Assembly (NCBI RefSeq): GCF_018141665.1
Contig: NZ_CP067976.1
Span: 558,001-622,000 of the forward strand
Reading direction: 5' to 3'
DNA from: Wolbachia endosymbiont of Spodoptera picta
GTDB taxonomy: Bacteria; Pseudomonadota; Alphaproteobacteria; Rickettsiales; Anaplasmataceae
Length of the DNA: 64,000 nucleotides
The notes beneath the pieces are model-generated. The model saw only the letters and a list, made by a program, of their open reading frames with translations, searched no databases and was not told the origin of the DNA. The position numbers and the translations under genes are program-made. Shown piece after piece: positions 27,072 to 36,397 of this stretch. Positions within the stretch are counted from its first letter, which is position 1. Every line of letters starts with the position of its first letter.

Positions 27072-28307
27072 TTAAAGGTTTATACTATTTATCATAAAAA
27101 GCAAATTGTAAACACTAATTACATAATTGCTTTTTGCCTGAATTAGATCGGAACGTGCTTTAAATAATTCATCTTCAGTATCCAAAAGATCAGTTGTACT
27201 CTTTAAATGCAAGTTTACTTCTTGCTCAACTCCTTCTAATGCTAAAGCTGCCGCTTTTTCTGCTTCTTGACTTGCTTTAATAATAGCTTTTGCTGTCAGC
27301 ACGTTATTCCAAGCATTTATAACTGCTTGTTCTATATTTTTTACTGCTTCGTAATAATCGTAAGTGGATTGTTTTGCATCCATTTTAGCTCTACTAACAC
27401 CAAAAACATTAACTCCTCTTTTAAAGATCGGAATATCAAGAGTAAAGACAACATTCACATTTTCTAGTAACGTGTCTAATTTTATATTGTCCTTTCCAAA
27501 ATTTTTACTTGCGCTTAGATTCAAAGAAGGAAGCCACTTGGAACTTTCAGCAATCACTTCCATTCCAGCAGCTCTTTTTTTATAAATAGCTGCTTTTAGG
27601 GACAAGTTGTTGGTTTTTGCTAACTGTAAACATTCATTTAATTCTGGTATAGAAGGTAGTTTACCATTAGTCTCGTGAAGATTATCAGCATCTTCACCAA
27701 TTAAATGATAGTAAGCAATATTAGCGAGCTTTAATTCACCTTCAGCATCAACTCTTTTGGATATAGAAGATGAAAATTTTGCTTTTGCGAACAAAACTTC
27801 AGCATTAGTAACTTCTCCAAGAGAAAAGCGTTCTTTCATAGCTGACAAGTGTTCTAAAGAAACACGTTCTTTATGTTCCCCCAATTTTAATATTTCTGCC
27901 TTTTGTAAAACGTTAACATATGCTTTCACAGCCCTGAGTGCAACTTCTTGCTTAGATTGCTGAAATCTAATTTTTGCTGCTTTGAGAAGATGATTTGATC
28001 GGCTGAATGTAGCAAAAGTGCCACCACCATCTATTATTCTTTGACTTAATGTTAGACGTTTTCCAGAGTTTTGTAGACCGTTAATAATATTAAAATTACT
28101 ATCGAAATTATATTGTAAATTGATGTCAGGTAAAAACCCAGCCAATCCAGAAGATTTTAGTTGTTTTTCAGCACTCTTATATTGGTAAAATCGAGACTTT
28201 ATTTTTGAGCTGTTTTTGATAGCTTTGCTTATAGCTTCCTCCAAATCAATTGCATAGCAACCTATGGTACAAAAAGCAATTACAAATATAATAATCAATC
28301 GAAACAT
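27072..28307 (-). CDS. tolC: TolC family outer membrane efflux/secretion protein
   Basis: TolC forms the outer-membrane and periplasmic tunnel of type I secretion and efflux. I chose ATG 28307: it gives a signal peptide (MFRLIII... ending CYA) directly before the conserved IDLEEAISKAIKNS start, and GAAAG precedes it. ATG 28322 and TTG 28361 are in frame upstream. The ~411-residue product shows two OEP repeats with long coiled coils. It is the first gene of a tolC-popZ-rlmE unit and is divergent from rplM. Confidence 0.9.
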   Translation of the reverse strand: MFRLIIIFVIAFCTIGCYAIDLEEAISKAIKNSSKIKSRFYQYKSAEKQLKSSGLAGFLPDINLQYNFDSNFNIINGLQNSGKRLTLSQRIIDGGGTFATFSRSNHLLKAAKIRFQQSKQEVALRAVKAYVNVLQKAEILKLGEHKERVSLEHLSAMKERFSLGEVTNAEVLFAKAKFSSSISKRVDAEGELKLANIAYYHLIGEDADNLHETNGKLPSIPELNECLQLAKTNNLSLKAAIYKKRAAGMEVIAESSKWLPSLNLSASKNFGKDNIKLDTLLENVNVVFTLDIPIFKRGVNVFGVSRAKMDAKQSTYDYYEAVKNIEQAVINAWNNVLTAKAIIKASQEAEKAAALALEGVEQEVNLHLKSTTDLLDTEDELFKARSDLIQAKSNYVISVYNLLFMINSINL

Positions 28308-28373
28308 TTTGCTTTCTAGCATGTTGTTTAAGTTATTAGCATAAATTACTTTAATAATCAATAACTAATGTTG

Positions 28374-28401
28374 TTGACACTATCAAGCAACTTAGTATAT
28401 C
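28374..28401 (+). promoter_or_regulatory. Candidate promoter of rplM-rpsI
   Basis: TTGACA at 28374-28379 and TATATC at 28396-28401 are spaced 16 bp, ending 26 bp before the rplM ATG. Confidence 0.5.
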
Positions 28402-28426
28402 ATAACCTACTGTTATGTATTGATAT

Positions 28427-28885
28427 ATGAAAACTTTTTTCTTAAAAGAGAAACAAATTAATAAAAAATGGCTTGTTATAGATGCAGAAGGATTAGTAGT
28501 AGGAAGGCTTGCAGCATTTGTAGCAATGTTATTGCGTGGAAAACATAAACCTGAATATACACCTCATATGGACTGTGGTGATAATGTAATCATTGTTAAT
28601 GCAGAAAAGGTACATTTTACCGGAAAGAAACTTAAAGATAAAATCTACTATAGGCATACAGGTTATTCTGGTGGTTTAAAGAAAACTACTCCAGATAATA
28701 TTTTAAATGGCAAATTCCCTGAGCGTGTGATAAAAATGGCAGTAAAAAGAATGCTTGATGATGGTCCTATGGCACGTAGAAGGTTTGAAAATTTGTATGT
28801 TTATTCTGGTTCAGAACATAAGCATCAAGGACAGCAACCTGAAAAAATAGATTTTGCCTCTTTAAATCGTAAAAATAAGAAATAA
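28427..28885 (+). CDS. rplM: 50S ribosomal protein L13
   Basis: The 152-residue protein matches L13 from the start (WLVIDAEGLVVGRLA) through the conserved LRGKHKPEYTPHMDCGD block to the PMARRRFENLYVY region. L13 binds 23S rRNA early in 50S assembly. It is followed 11 bp later by rpsI, the usual pair. Confidence 0.98.
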   Translation: MKTFFLKEKQINKKWLVIDAEGLVVGRLAAFVAMLLRGKHKPEYTPHMDCGDNVIIVNAEKVHFTGKKLKDKIYYRHTGYSGGLKKTTPDNILNGKFPERVIKMAVKRMLDDGPMARRRFENLYVYSGSEHKHQGQQPEKIDFASLNRKNKK

Positions 28886-28896
28886 TGGAGTAAAAA

Positions 28897-29334
28897 GTGA
28901 AAATAAACAATAATGATCAGCCAAAAAAGGCAATGATTGACTCACTTGGTCGTTCATATGCCACAGGTCGAAGGAAAGAATCTGTAGCAAGAGTATGGAT
29001 GAAGCCAGGAAGTGGAAAATTTAGTGTTAATAAAAAAGATGATTTAATTTCTTATTTTAAAAGAGAATCAGTGTGTCAAATGATTAAAGCGCCATTCATA
29101 GTAACTTCTATGTTAGATAGGTATGATGTGTTTGCAACTGTAAAAGGTGGAGGACTATCTGGCCAAGCAGGTGCCTTAGCTCATGGAATAAGCAGAGCTT
29201 TAAGTAGTATAAGTCAAGATCTACACTCTATATTACGTAAAGGTGGATTCCTAACTAGAGATTCACGTGTTGTTGAGCGTAAGAAATATGGTCAACATAA
29301 AGCTCGGAAAAAATGTCAGTTTTCTAAGAGATAA
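28897..29334 (+). CDS. rpsI: 30S ribosomal protein S9
   Basis: The start is GTG 28897, with GGAG upstream. The 145-residue product has the S9 signatures YATGRRKESVARVW and GGGLSGQAGALAHGISRAL and the basic C-terminus ending KKCQFSKR; its last Arg reaches the P-site tRNA in ribosomes. It is cotranscribed with rplM. Confidence 0.97.
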   Translation: MKINNNDQPKKAMIDSLGRSYATGRRKESVARVWMKPGSGKFSVNKKDDLISYFKRESVCQMIKAPFIVTSMLDRYDVFATVKGGGLSGQAGALAHGISRALSSISQDLHSILRKGGFLTRDSRVVERKKYGQHKARKKCQFSKR

Positions 29335-29419
29335 TTGTTTCATAATGGTATTTTTTTGTAAATATTATACAAGTTCTTACAAGGGTTTATGACATTTTCT
29401 CTTTTTATGGCGAATTTAG

Positions 29420-29447
29420 TTGACTATTGGCATTAGCATAATATGCT
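29420..29447 (+). promoter_or_regulatory. Candidate promoter of the HU-like gene
   Basis: TTGACT at 29420-29425 and TATGCT at 29442-29447 are spaced 16 bp, about 32 bp before the ATG; AAGG precedes the start codon. Confidence 0.45.
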
Positions 29448-29479
29448 GTTTATGTAATTTTTCAATATCAAGGTAATTT

Positions 29480-29791
29480 ATGAGTAAAGAAGATATAGTA
29501 AACCAACTGAGTAAAGAGTGCTCTAGTCAAGGTATAGATATAACAAAAGCTAGTTTGGGTAAGCTTCATGATATTTTTATGGAAACAATCAAGAACGATC
29601 TAAATCGTAAAGGTGAAATACGTTTACATGGAATAGGGACATTCTCTACTGCTATAAGTAAGGAAAGACAATACCGTAATCCTCAAAATGGTGAGATTAT
29701 GACCGTTCCTGAAAAGAAAAGGGTAAAGTTTAAAGCAAGTCAAGCTCTTTCAAGTACTTTAAATAACAAAGAGAAAGCATCAGCTATTTAG
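29480..29791 (+). CDS. HU/IHF family DNA-binding protein
   Basis: The 103-residue protein has the full HU fold: N-terminal helices, then GEIRLHGIGTFSTA and the arm region (RQYRNPQNGEIMTVPEKKRVKFKAS) that inserts in the DNA minor groove. The NPQ-type Pro at the arm tip is present. It probably helps compact the nucleoid. The end overlaps the stop end of pdxJ by 8 bp in a convergent arrangement. Confidence 0.93.
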   Translation: MSKEDIVNQLSKECSSQGIDITKASLGKLHDIFMETIKNDLNRKGEIRLHGIGTFSTAISKERQYRNPQNGEIMTVPEKKRVKFKASQALSSTLNNKEKASAI

Positions 29792-30491
29792 ATATAGTCA
29801 TTTTCATCTTTTTAGTTACACTGTGTAAGCCATGAAATACAGCCTCGCTGATTAAAGAATGGCCTATATTAAGAGCTGAGATGTGAGGTATCTCTTTTAT
29901 TCTTTTAGCATGTTTATAATTTATGCCATGCCCTACCTGGCATTCTATTCCTAGCTTATTAATGTATTCTGCAGAGTTAGTAATAAGTTTCAATTTTTCT
30001 TCTGATGGATTATCACAGTAATCCCCTGTGTGAATTTCTATTATGTCAGGCTTTCTTTCTAGCTTCTCAAGATATTTTAGTTGATTAATATTTGGATCAA
30101 TAAACAGTGAGACTTTTATGTCAAAGCTGTTCATTTCCTCTATTATACCAGAAAGTTTACTGTGCATATTCACGATATCCAGGCCACCTTCGGTTGTTAA
30201 TTCTTCTCTTTTTTCTGGTACTATACAAATCGAATAGGGTTTTACTTCTTTTGCTATGTTGAGCATTTCTTCCGTAGCTGCGATTTCAAGATTTAACTCA
30301 GTGCTAATGTTTTGTTTTAGATTGAATACATCCTCATCTCTGATATGCCTTCTGTCTTCTCGTAAGTGTACGGTGATAAAATCTGCTCCAGCATCAATAG
30401 CTATTTTTGCTGCTTTTAATGGATCTGGATAAGAAGCTCCACGTGCGTTGCGAAGGGTTGCAACATGATCAATATTAACGCCCAATTTCAC
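29784..30491 (-). CDS. pdxJ: Pyridoxine 5'-phosphate synthase
   Basis: PdxJ condenses 1-deoxy-xylulose 5-phosphate with 3-amino-2-oxopropyl phosphate to form pyridoxine phosphate. The 235-residue TIM barrel starts MKLGVNIDHVATLRNARG and contains ADFITVHLREDRRHI, the E-T-G-x-Y loop (IEIHTGDY) and the phosphate-binding end (ALNIGHSLISEAVFHGL). It implies B6 synthesis in this endosymbiont. Confidence 0.96.
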   Translation of the reverse strand: MKLGVNIDHVATLRNARGASYPDPLKAAKIAIDAGADFITVHLREDRRHIRDEDVFNLKQNISTELNLEIAATEEMLNIAKEVKPYSICIVPEKREELTTEGGLDIVNMHSKLSGIIEEMNSFDIKVSLFIDPNINQLKYLEKLERKPDIIEIHTGDYCDNPSEEKLKLITNSAEYINKLGIECQVGHGINYKHAKRIKEIPHISALNIGHSLISEAVFHGLHSVTKKMKMTISK

Positions 30492-30501
30492 AATTTACCT
30501 C

Positions 30502-30579
30502 AAAAATTATTTATAAATTATACATATTATTAGATCTTATGCATGTCATTGTTTAATGCCATAGCTGAAAGACGGAGCT
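30502..30579 (+). repeat. Direct repeat, copy 1 (left of hsp20)
   Basis: This ~78-bp stretch, with core TTAGATCTTATGCAT and a trailing CCATAGCTGA...GACGGAGCT, recurs in the same orientation at 31729-31806. The two copies flank hsp20 and the MITE-like element. Confidence 0.65.
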
Positions 30580-30678
30580 AGCAGTTATACCAATTCTCAT
30601 TGTTGACAAGTCAAATAAGAAACATTCAAAATTGTTTGATTGTGGAAGTGGAAAGAGAAGTAATAAATTTGCATACAC

Positions 30679-30867
30679 TTGCCCTTTTTTACAGTTAATC
30701 TAGTTTATAGAACTACTCGTGGTAATCCAAATAAGATTTTTTCTCATAATCAAGTTATAGTAAACGGGGAAAATTTTTCGCATCTAAAAAATTTTAGATT
30801 TAGGATTGAAATTAATAAGTGGAATGATTATGTAGTTCATGTATTAGTAAAAGGAGGTACAACATGA
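30679..30867 (+). CDS. Possible small ORF or gene remnant translationally overlapping hsp20
   Basis: The frame is open from an upstream TAA at about 30664 and ends in a TGA that overlaps the hsp20 ATG as ATGA. The only plausible initiator is TTG 30679; there is no evident ribosome site. The 62-codon product (IEINKWNDYVVHVLVKGG at the end) resembles no family I can name. It may be a leader that couples hsp20 translation, or a decayed gene end. Confidence 0.35.
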   Translation: MPFFTVNLVYRTTRGNPNKIFSHNQVIVNGENFSHLKNFRFRIEINKWNDYVVHVLVKGGTT

Positions 30868-31319
30868 GTAATATAGTTCATTTAAATAAAAACAATAATC
30901 GTGATAATTTTAGTGTAAGAGGGTTACAAAGAGCCGTTGATGACATATTTGATAGCTTTTTTACAGGATGGAACCCAGAGCTTTCCAAAAGAGGCAGTAG
31001 TCTACTACCAGTTTGTGATTTTTATGAAACAAAGGAAAGCTATTGCCTATCATTAGAATTACCAGGTATTCCTAAAGAAAGCATAGATATTAGTATATCT
31101 GGCGATAGCTTAATAGTGAAGGGTGAAAAAACATGTGATAATGAATCAAAAGATAAGCAGTTTTACCATAAAGAAAGGTACTATGGTTCTTTCTATAGAT
31201 CTATTCAACTTCCAACAAATGTAGAGCAAGATAAGGTATCTGCCAACTTTTTAGATGGGGTATTGCATGTAACCATACCTAAGTCAGAGAAACACATCAA
31301 GAAAATTGATGTAAAGTAA
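30864..31319 (+). CDS. Small heat-shock protein, Hsp20/alpha-crystallin family
   Basis: The 151-residue chaperone has the alpha-crystallin domain from about residue 48, with LELPGIPKESIDISISG and the closing LDGVLHVTIPK strand. The family holds unfolded proteins until DnaK acts. The C-terminal I-x-I anchor is weak (KIDVK end). A strong GGAGG site lies inside the preceding ORF. No sigma32 promoter was seen. A good intrinsic terminator follows. Confidence 0.94.
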   Translation: MSNIVHLNKNNNRDNFSVRGLQRAVDDIFDSFFTGWNPELSKRGSSLLPVCDFYETKESYCLSLELPGIPKESIDISISGDSLIVKGEKTCDNESKDKQFYHKERYYGSFYRSIQLPTNVEQDKVSANFLDGVLHVTIPKSEKHIKKIDVK

Positions 31320-31328
31320 CCAGTAAGT

Positions 31329-31364
31329 AATAGCAGGCTTCTGACCTTGAGGCTTGCTATTTTA
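31329..31364 (+). terminator. Intrinsic terminator after hsp20
   Basis: AATAGCAGGC (31329-31338) pairs with GCTTGCTATT (31352-31361) with one G-T wobble and is followed by a T-rich run, starting 9 bp after the hsp20 stop. Confidence 0.75.
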
Positions 31365-31705
31365 ATATCTGTTCAGCAAAGTGGCAAAATAAGGTAAACG
31401 AGAAAGACAACTAAATGAGTGTCATGAAAGTAGCTGATACTGGCTCCCTTATGAAGGTGTCATCTTAGCACCCAGACACTGATTTTTTAATTGAAAATGT
31501 TGTCTTGTTTGTGATAAATTTTGCTCGATGCCAGTGTCGAGCACTGGCATGACATTATAGAAGCTGGAATTACAGTGTCAGCTACTTGAATGACAATATT
31601 TGCTGTGTAATTTACCTTAAAAAATGAATATTCCTACAGCTATGTGTAAGCTACTTTCATGATACTCATTTACTTGTCTTTTTTGCCACTTTGCTGAACA
31701 GATAT
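31365..31705. mobile_element. MITE-like element with long imperfect terminal inverted repeats
   Basis: The left arm from 31365 (ATATCTGTTCAGCAAAGTGG and on to ~31434) reappears inverted at 31649-31705. The match covers about 56 bp, with a 13-bp insertion in the left arm. The 341-bp element has no ORF and contains the hairpin ATGCCAGTG/CACTGGCAT (31528-31550). A truncated copy of one end is at 6654. The structure suggests a non-autonomous transposable element. Confidence 0.7.
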
Positions 31706-31728
31706 GCAAAATATTAACTTAGCAATAC

Positions 31729-31806
31729 AAAAAATTATCTATAGATTAGACACACCATTAGATCTTATGCATAGTCATTTTTTAATTCCATAGCTGAGAC
31801 GGAGCT
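31729..31806 (+). repeat. Direct repeat, copy 2 (right of hsp20)
   Basis: It matches 30502-30579 in order and orientation with scattered substitutions, including the shared TTAGATCTTATGCAT core. Confidence 0.65.
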
Positions 31807-31947
31807 ACTCTGCCTGCTCCCCTTATCATGAAACTGAAGTCTATATGGTACCAAAGTATAATGATATAATAAAATATGAAAAAAATACCAATAAAAAAAG
31901 GCAAAAAAAGCCCGTATTAACTTTAACAATTTAAAATGATTTAATGT

Positions 31948-32024
31948 GAAAACCATAGGCGCCAATTGTTTTTTTAACTTAAAAATAAAAGTCAAGTATC
32001 AGGAATTCTAGACATAAACCCTCC
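31948..32024 (-). repeat. Dispersed ~77-bp repeat with MSRIPDT micro-ORF, copy 2
   Basis: Read on the minus strand it carries GGAGGG, then an ATG-initiated 7-codon ORF (32015-31992) and an AT-rich tail ending in CCTATGGTTTTC. The same arrangement occurs on the plus strand at 51876-51955. The rest of 31806-32183 holds no gene; it has A/T-rich sequence and a GAAGGT/ACCTTC inverted pair near 32105-32140. Confidence 0.55.
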
Positions 32025-32183
32025 TATATGAATAAAGAGCTAGCAAAAATAAACTTATATATTTTTTGCTGAAATTTGATTATTTGGTGAAAAAACCTGC
32101 AGGTGAAGGTAGATTTTGGATCCTAAAAAACCTTCATTCTTCACTATAATAAAGCCACCAGAGTCTGTCAAGTAATTTTTTAT

Positions 32184-33536
32184 TTAAACTGCTCGCAATC
32201 TTTTTATACACTCATCTTTACCAAGAATTACCATGATATCGATGATTCCAGGCGCATCCATTATTCCAGTTATTGGGGCGCGTAATGAGTGGTATATATC
32301 GCTCATTTTTATATTATGTAATTTTGAAAATTCCTTAATCTGAGAAGATAAAAAATTCTTATTCCAATCTTCATCTCCTATACTCGAGAAAAATGCTGCA
32401 AGTAACTTAATTATATTGAGGTTAGACTTGACAATTCTCTCAGCTTCTTCACTAAAATCAACTTGAATATAAAATTTTGCTAAATCCAATAATTCGGTCA
32501 GATAGTTTGCTCTTTTTTTCAGCTCTGTCAGTCCCTGCAGTAAATAGCCCTTTTTTTTGTCAGTTAGAGTATTTTCTCTAAGCATTAGAGTCAGAATATC
32601 TTCATTGCTCATATTACTAATATAGTGGTTATTCAAATGCTCCAGTTTTTTGAAATCGAGCCGTGCAGGTGAACGACCGATGCTTTCTAAATTAAACCAC
32701 TCTATTGCTTGCTCATCGCTAATAATCTCATCGTTGCCATGACTCCAGCCAAGTCTTAGCAAGTAATTACGCATTGCCTGTGGCAATATTCCCATCTTTT
32801 CATAATCGCAAACACTTGTAGCCCCATGCCTTTTAGATAGCTTATTCCCGTCTTCTCCATGAATTAGCGGTACATGTGCAAAGCGTGGAACATCAAAATC
32901 AAGAGCCTGATATATTAGTAATTGTTTGAAGGTATTAGTGAGATGATCAGAGCCACGTATAATATCGGTTATTCCGGCATCATGGTCATCAACCACTACA
33001 GCAAAAATATATGTTGGAGTATTGTCAGAGCGCAAGATTACTATGTCATCAAGCTGATCGCTACTTATTGTAACTTGGCCGTATATTTTATCGCCAACAA
33101 CAATATTTTCTGAGTCTGGCACTTTAAAGCGAACAACAGGCTCTGCATTTGATGTCGAATGAGTACACTTATGCTTATATATTTTTCCTTCTTCTCTTGC
33201 TCTTATTTTCTTCTCCGCAACTTCATTCTCGGGGCAGTAACAATGATACGCCCTACCCTTTTCAACTAAAAGATTTGCAACCTCAATGTGCTGCTCTATT
33301 TTTTTTGATTGATATATTATTTCCCCATCATAGTTTATTCCAAGCCATTTTAACCCATCTATTATTGCATCAATTGCTTCCTGTGTTGAACGTTTTCTGT
33401 CGGTATCCTCAATCCTTAGTAAAAACTGGCCACCATGACGCTGCGCATAGAGCCAATTAAATAAAGCTGTGCGAGCTCCTCCAATATGTAAAAATCCTGT
33501 TGGTGATGGAGCGAATCTAGTGACTATACCTGGCAT
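32184..33536 (-). CDS. gltX: Glutamyl-tRNA synthetase
   Basis: The class I enzyme charges tRNA-Glu, and in organisms with GatCAB often tRNA-Gln as well. The 450-residue protein opens with TRFAPSPTGFLHIGGARTA (HIGH-type) and has the KMSKS-type motif KLSKRHGA near residue 233. The C-terminal helical anticodon-binding part is present. Related genomes carry two gltX copies; which one this is cannot be decided here. Confidence 0.96.
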   Translation of the reverse strand: MPGIVTRFAPSPTGFLHIGGARTALFNWLYAQRHGGQFLLRIEDTDRKRSTQEAIDAIIDGLKWLGINYDGEIIYQSKKIEQHIEVANLLVEKGRAYHCYCPENEVAEKKIRAREEGKIYKHKCTHSTSNAEPVVRFKVPDSENIVVGDKIYGQVTISSDQLDDIVILRSDNTPTYIFAVVVDDHDAGITDIIRGSDHLTNTFKQLLIYQALDFDVPRFAHVPLIHGEDGNKLSKRHGATSVCDYEKMGILPQAMRNYLLRLGWSHGNDEIISDEQAIEWFNLESIGRSPARLDFKKLEHLNNHYISNMSNEDILTLMLRENTLTDKKKGYLLQGLTELKKRANYLTELLDLAKFYIQVDFSEEAERIVKSNLNIIKLLAAFFSSIGDEDWNKNFLSSQIKEFSKLHNIKMSDIYHSLRAPITGIMDAPGIIDIMVILGKDECIKRLRAV

Positions 33537-33687
33537 ATTTGTCTATTGTGATAACGTAACCGATGATAACTAAAATTTGCACTTGCAACAACGTGGAACT
33601 ATAGTAAATTTGAAAGATCAATTTACATTTATTTTTAACAAACTGCATTGTATAATTTAATATTAGTGAATGCAGTGAGGTGTATAT

Positions 33688-34356
33688 ATGGATAATTTAT
33701 TTAAAATTGCAAGAGGAGTTGTCACAAAAGAGGATGAAAATAAATTTATTGAAGCTTGCAAGAAAAGAGTTGCTTGTGTAGCTAAGCATAGAATTGATGA
33801 AAATGGAAACCCATTTCATATAGCAGCAAGTAAAGGGTTTCTATTATCTGCGTTACAGGAGATCATAAAGTATTTAGAAGAAGATACTGAGAACAAAGTC
33901 AAGAAAGCTAAAGATTGGGAAGAAGTAAAAAGATTAGAAAAGGAACTTAAGAATAATAAGAAATATATTAAGGAAGCACTCCTCGATAAAAGCTATATTA
34001 AGGATGACGGGAAGAAGGCAGTATCACCCCTTTATTTCTTGGACCCTGCAGAGCGGAAGGAAGTTAAGCAAATTGCAGATATAAAATGTGGCTTTATATG
34101 TAATAAGAAGTTTCATATATGCTTATATATAGTAGGAGCTATAGTGTGTGCTATCACTATGTGTGTATCTTTGTATCTTCTATTTTCGGCTTCTCAATCT
34201 CTTGCATTGGCTTCAATAGCAACAATAGCTTCTGGAGGATCTTCATATATGTTATTTAAGGCATGTAATGAAGTATATGGCCTCTATAACGAAAGTACTA
34301 TAGTGACAGATCCTGATGTTATGCAACTTTTAGATAGTGGTTTAGCCCCAGTGTGA
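33688..34356 (+). CDS. Hypothetical protein with ankyrin-like start and C-terminal hydrophobic hairpin
   Basis: The 222-residue product has a short ankyrin-like segment (NGNPFHIAASKGF near residue 43), a charged coiled-coil middle, and two adjacent hydrophobic helices at about 148-190, followed by a 30-residue tail. GAGG precedes the ATG. The layout parallels the C-terminus of the ankyrin protein at 24.7 kb. It may be an effector-like membrane protein; no function can be assigned. Confidence 0.75.
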   Translation: MDNLFKIARGVVTKEDENKFIEACKKRVACVAKHRIDENGNPFHIAASKGFLLSALQEIIKYLEEDTENKVKKAKDWEEVKRLEKELKNNKKYIKEALLDKSYIKDDGKKAVSPLYFLDPAERKEVKQIADIKCGFICNKKFHICLYIVGAIVCAITMCVSLYLLFSASQSLALASIATIASGGSSYMLFKACNEVYGLYNESTIVTDPDVMQLLDSGLAPV

Positions 34357-34417
34357 AGTATTTGCAGGTAGTAATATAGAAATTTACTTTCTTAACTTAA
34401 GAAAGTATACTGATAAG

Positions 34418-36397
34418 ATGATAAGAAAGAAGTATAGTAAGATTTTAGTAGCGAACAGAGGGGAGATTACCTGCAGGATAATCAAAACTGCGCACAAGAT
34501 GGGCATATCTTGTGTGTCTGTGTACTCAGATGCAGATGCAAATTCTGTGCATGTAAAGCAAGCAGATGAGTCAAGGCACATTGGCCCTTCGCCTGCTTAT
34601 CTTAGTTACTTAAATATCGAAAAAATATGCGAAGTAGCAGTTGAAACAGGTGCCGAGGCGGTTCATCCTGGCTATGGGTTTTTAGCAGAAAATCCAGATT
34701 TTCCCCGTGCTCTGGAAAAACATAACATAGATTTCATTGGTCCAAGTGCAGAAACAATAGAAGTTACAGCCCATAAAATAACAGCAAAAGAAGAGGCAAG
34801 AAAAGCTGGAGTAAATGTAGTGCCAGGATATATGGGTAAGATCGAAGATGCTGCCCACGCAGCCATCGTTGCTGAAGAGATTGGTTTTCCCGTTATGCTC
34901 AAAGCTGCATCAGGTGGTGGTGGCAAAGGAATGCGAATTGTATATTCCAAAAAAGAAATTGAACTAGCATTTACATCAGCAACAAATGAAGCAGAGAAAA
35001 GTTTTAAAGATGGTAGTATTTTCATAGAAAAATATATAGAACTACCAAGACACATCGAAATACAAATTATTGCAGATAAATACGGCAATATAGTGTGTCT
35101 TGGGGAGAGAGAGTGCTCGGTACAGAGGAATAACCAGAAAATAATAGAAGAAACACCAAGCCCATTTATTAGTGAAGAAGTAAGACAAAAAATGTATGCT
35201 CAATGTGTTTCTTTGGCAAAGCAAGTTGATTATTTTTCAGCAGGTACTGTCGAGTTTGTTGTAGATAAGAACCAAAACTTCTATTTTCTTGAGGTAAATA
35301 CGAGATTACAAGTTGAGCATCCAGTAACAGAATTTGTCACTGGAATAGATATAGTGGAAGAGATGATCAGAATTTCTTGCGGAGAAAAATTAAGATTTGG
35401 TCAGAATGATATTAAACTTATTGGCTTTGCAATAGAAAGCAGAATTTGCGCTGAAGATCCATCAAAGAGATTTTTTCCTTCCAGCGGAAGAATCAAATAT
35501 TACGACAAACCAGATGAAAATGGTCATGTAAGAATAGATGATGGAGTAGCTAGCGGTTCAGAAATCAGCATGTTCTACGACTCAATGATTGCAAAAATTA
35601 TAACCTATGGAAAAGATAGAATAGAGGCGATCAGCAGAATGCAAAAAGCTTTGTCTGAGTGCTATATAGGGGAAGTAATAAACAACATAGAATTTCTAGA
35701 ATCCATCTTCCATAATCCAAATTTTATTGCAGCAAAGCTCCACACGAGATTCATTCCAGATCATTACCCTAGCGGGTTTCAAGGTGATTTTATTACAGAG
35801 GAATATATTAAAATATTTATTTTTATTGCACTGTATGTTCACTTAGAAAATGAGGGAAAGTATTACAGTAAGTCAATAGATGAAGCATTCATAGTGAAAA
35901 TAGACGATAATGAGTACTCCGTAAATGCAAAATATCAAGATAACACATTAACAACAGTATATAACCACAATAAATACTCCGTGGTAGGTAAGTGGAAACC
36001 AAGTTACAGGTTGTTATATATAACAATTAATGATGATACCAATATAGCACTTAAAATAGAAAGGCAAGGCAGCAAATACTTTATAAGACACGCAGGTATG
36101 AAAGCTAAATGTTGTGTATTGAAACCTCATGTAGCTGAACTAAGCAAATTAATGCTAAACAACAAAACAGAAGGGATTTCAGTAGATGCTGTAAAATCTC
36201 CAATATCAGGTTTATTGGTTAAATTACACGTCAATGCTGGAGATCAGGTAGAGGTAGGACAACCTCTATTTGTTGTAGAGGCAATGAAAATGGAAAATAT
36301 AATATGTGCTGAATCAGAAATGGTGATAAAAAATATCCCTGTTAAAGAAGGAAAAAATATACATGCTGGTGATTTGGTATTAGATCTGATTTCTTAA
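34418..36397 (+). CDS. pccA: Acyl-CoA (propionyl-CoA) carboxylase alpha subunit
   Basis: This biotin-dependent enzyme carboxylates propionyl-CoA (possibly acetyl-CoA) using ATP and bicarbonate. The 659-residue protein has the biotin carboxylase domain (ILVANRGEITCRI start, ATP loop GGGGKGMR, EVNTRLQVEHPVTE), a linker domain, and a C-terminal biotinyl domain with VEAMKMEN, the biotinylated Lys near residue 624. The beta subunit is not in this window. Its end overlaps the convergent ctaA by 18 bp. Confidence 0.94.
   Translation: MIRKKYSKILVANRGEITCRIIKTAHKMGISCVSVYSDADANSVHVKQADESRHIGPSPAYLSYLNIEKICEVAVETGAEAVHPGYGFLAENPDFPRALEKHNIDFIGPSAETIEVTAHKITAKEEARKAGVNVVPGYMGKIEDAAHAAIVAEEIGFPVMLKAASGGGGKGMRIVYSKKEIELAFTSATNEAEKSFKDGSIFIEKYIELPRHIEIQIIADKYGNIVCLGERECSVQRNNQKIIEETPSPFISEEVRQKMYAQCVSLAKQVDYFSAGTVEFVVDKNQNFYFLEVNTRLQVEHPVTEFVTGIDIVEEMIRISCGEKLRFGQNDIKLIGFAIESRICAEDPSKRFFPSSGRIKYYDKPDENGHVRIDDGVASGSEISMFYDSMIAKIITYGKDRIEAISRMQKALSECYIGEVINNIEFLESIFHNPNFIAAKLHTRFIPDHYPSGFQGDFITEEYIKIFIFIALYVHLENEGKYYSKSIDEAFIVKIDDNEYSVNAKYQDNTLTTVYNHNKYSVVGKWKPSYRLLYITINDDTNIALKIERQGSKYFIRHAGMKAKCCVLKPHVAELSKLMLNNKTEGISVDAVKSPISGLLVKLHVNAGDQVEVGQPLFVVEAMKMENIICAESEMVIKNIPVKEGKNIHAGDLVLDLIS

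Noticed and set aside
28362..29479. Search for tRNA genes around the ribosomal protein genes and other spacers
   Set aside because: No cloverleaf with a T-loop GTTCRA pattern and matching acceptor stem was found in any spacer of the window.
31765..31995. Minus-strand 76-codon ORF in the repeat region
   Set aside because: It consists of repeat sequence, has no ribosome site, and its frame does not match the second copy of the repeat.
34672..35224. Minus-strand ORFs inside pccA
   Set aside because: They are antisense to the conserved biotin carboxylase domain.
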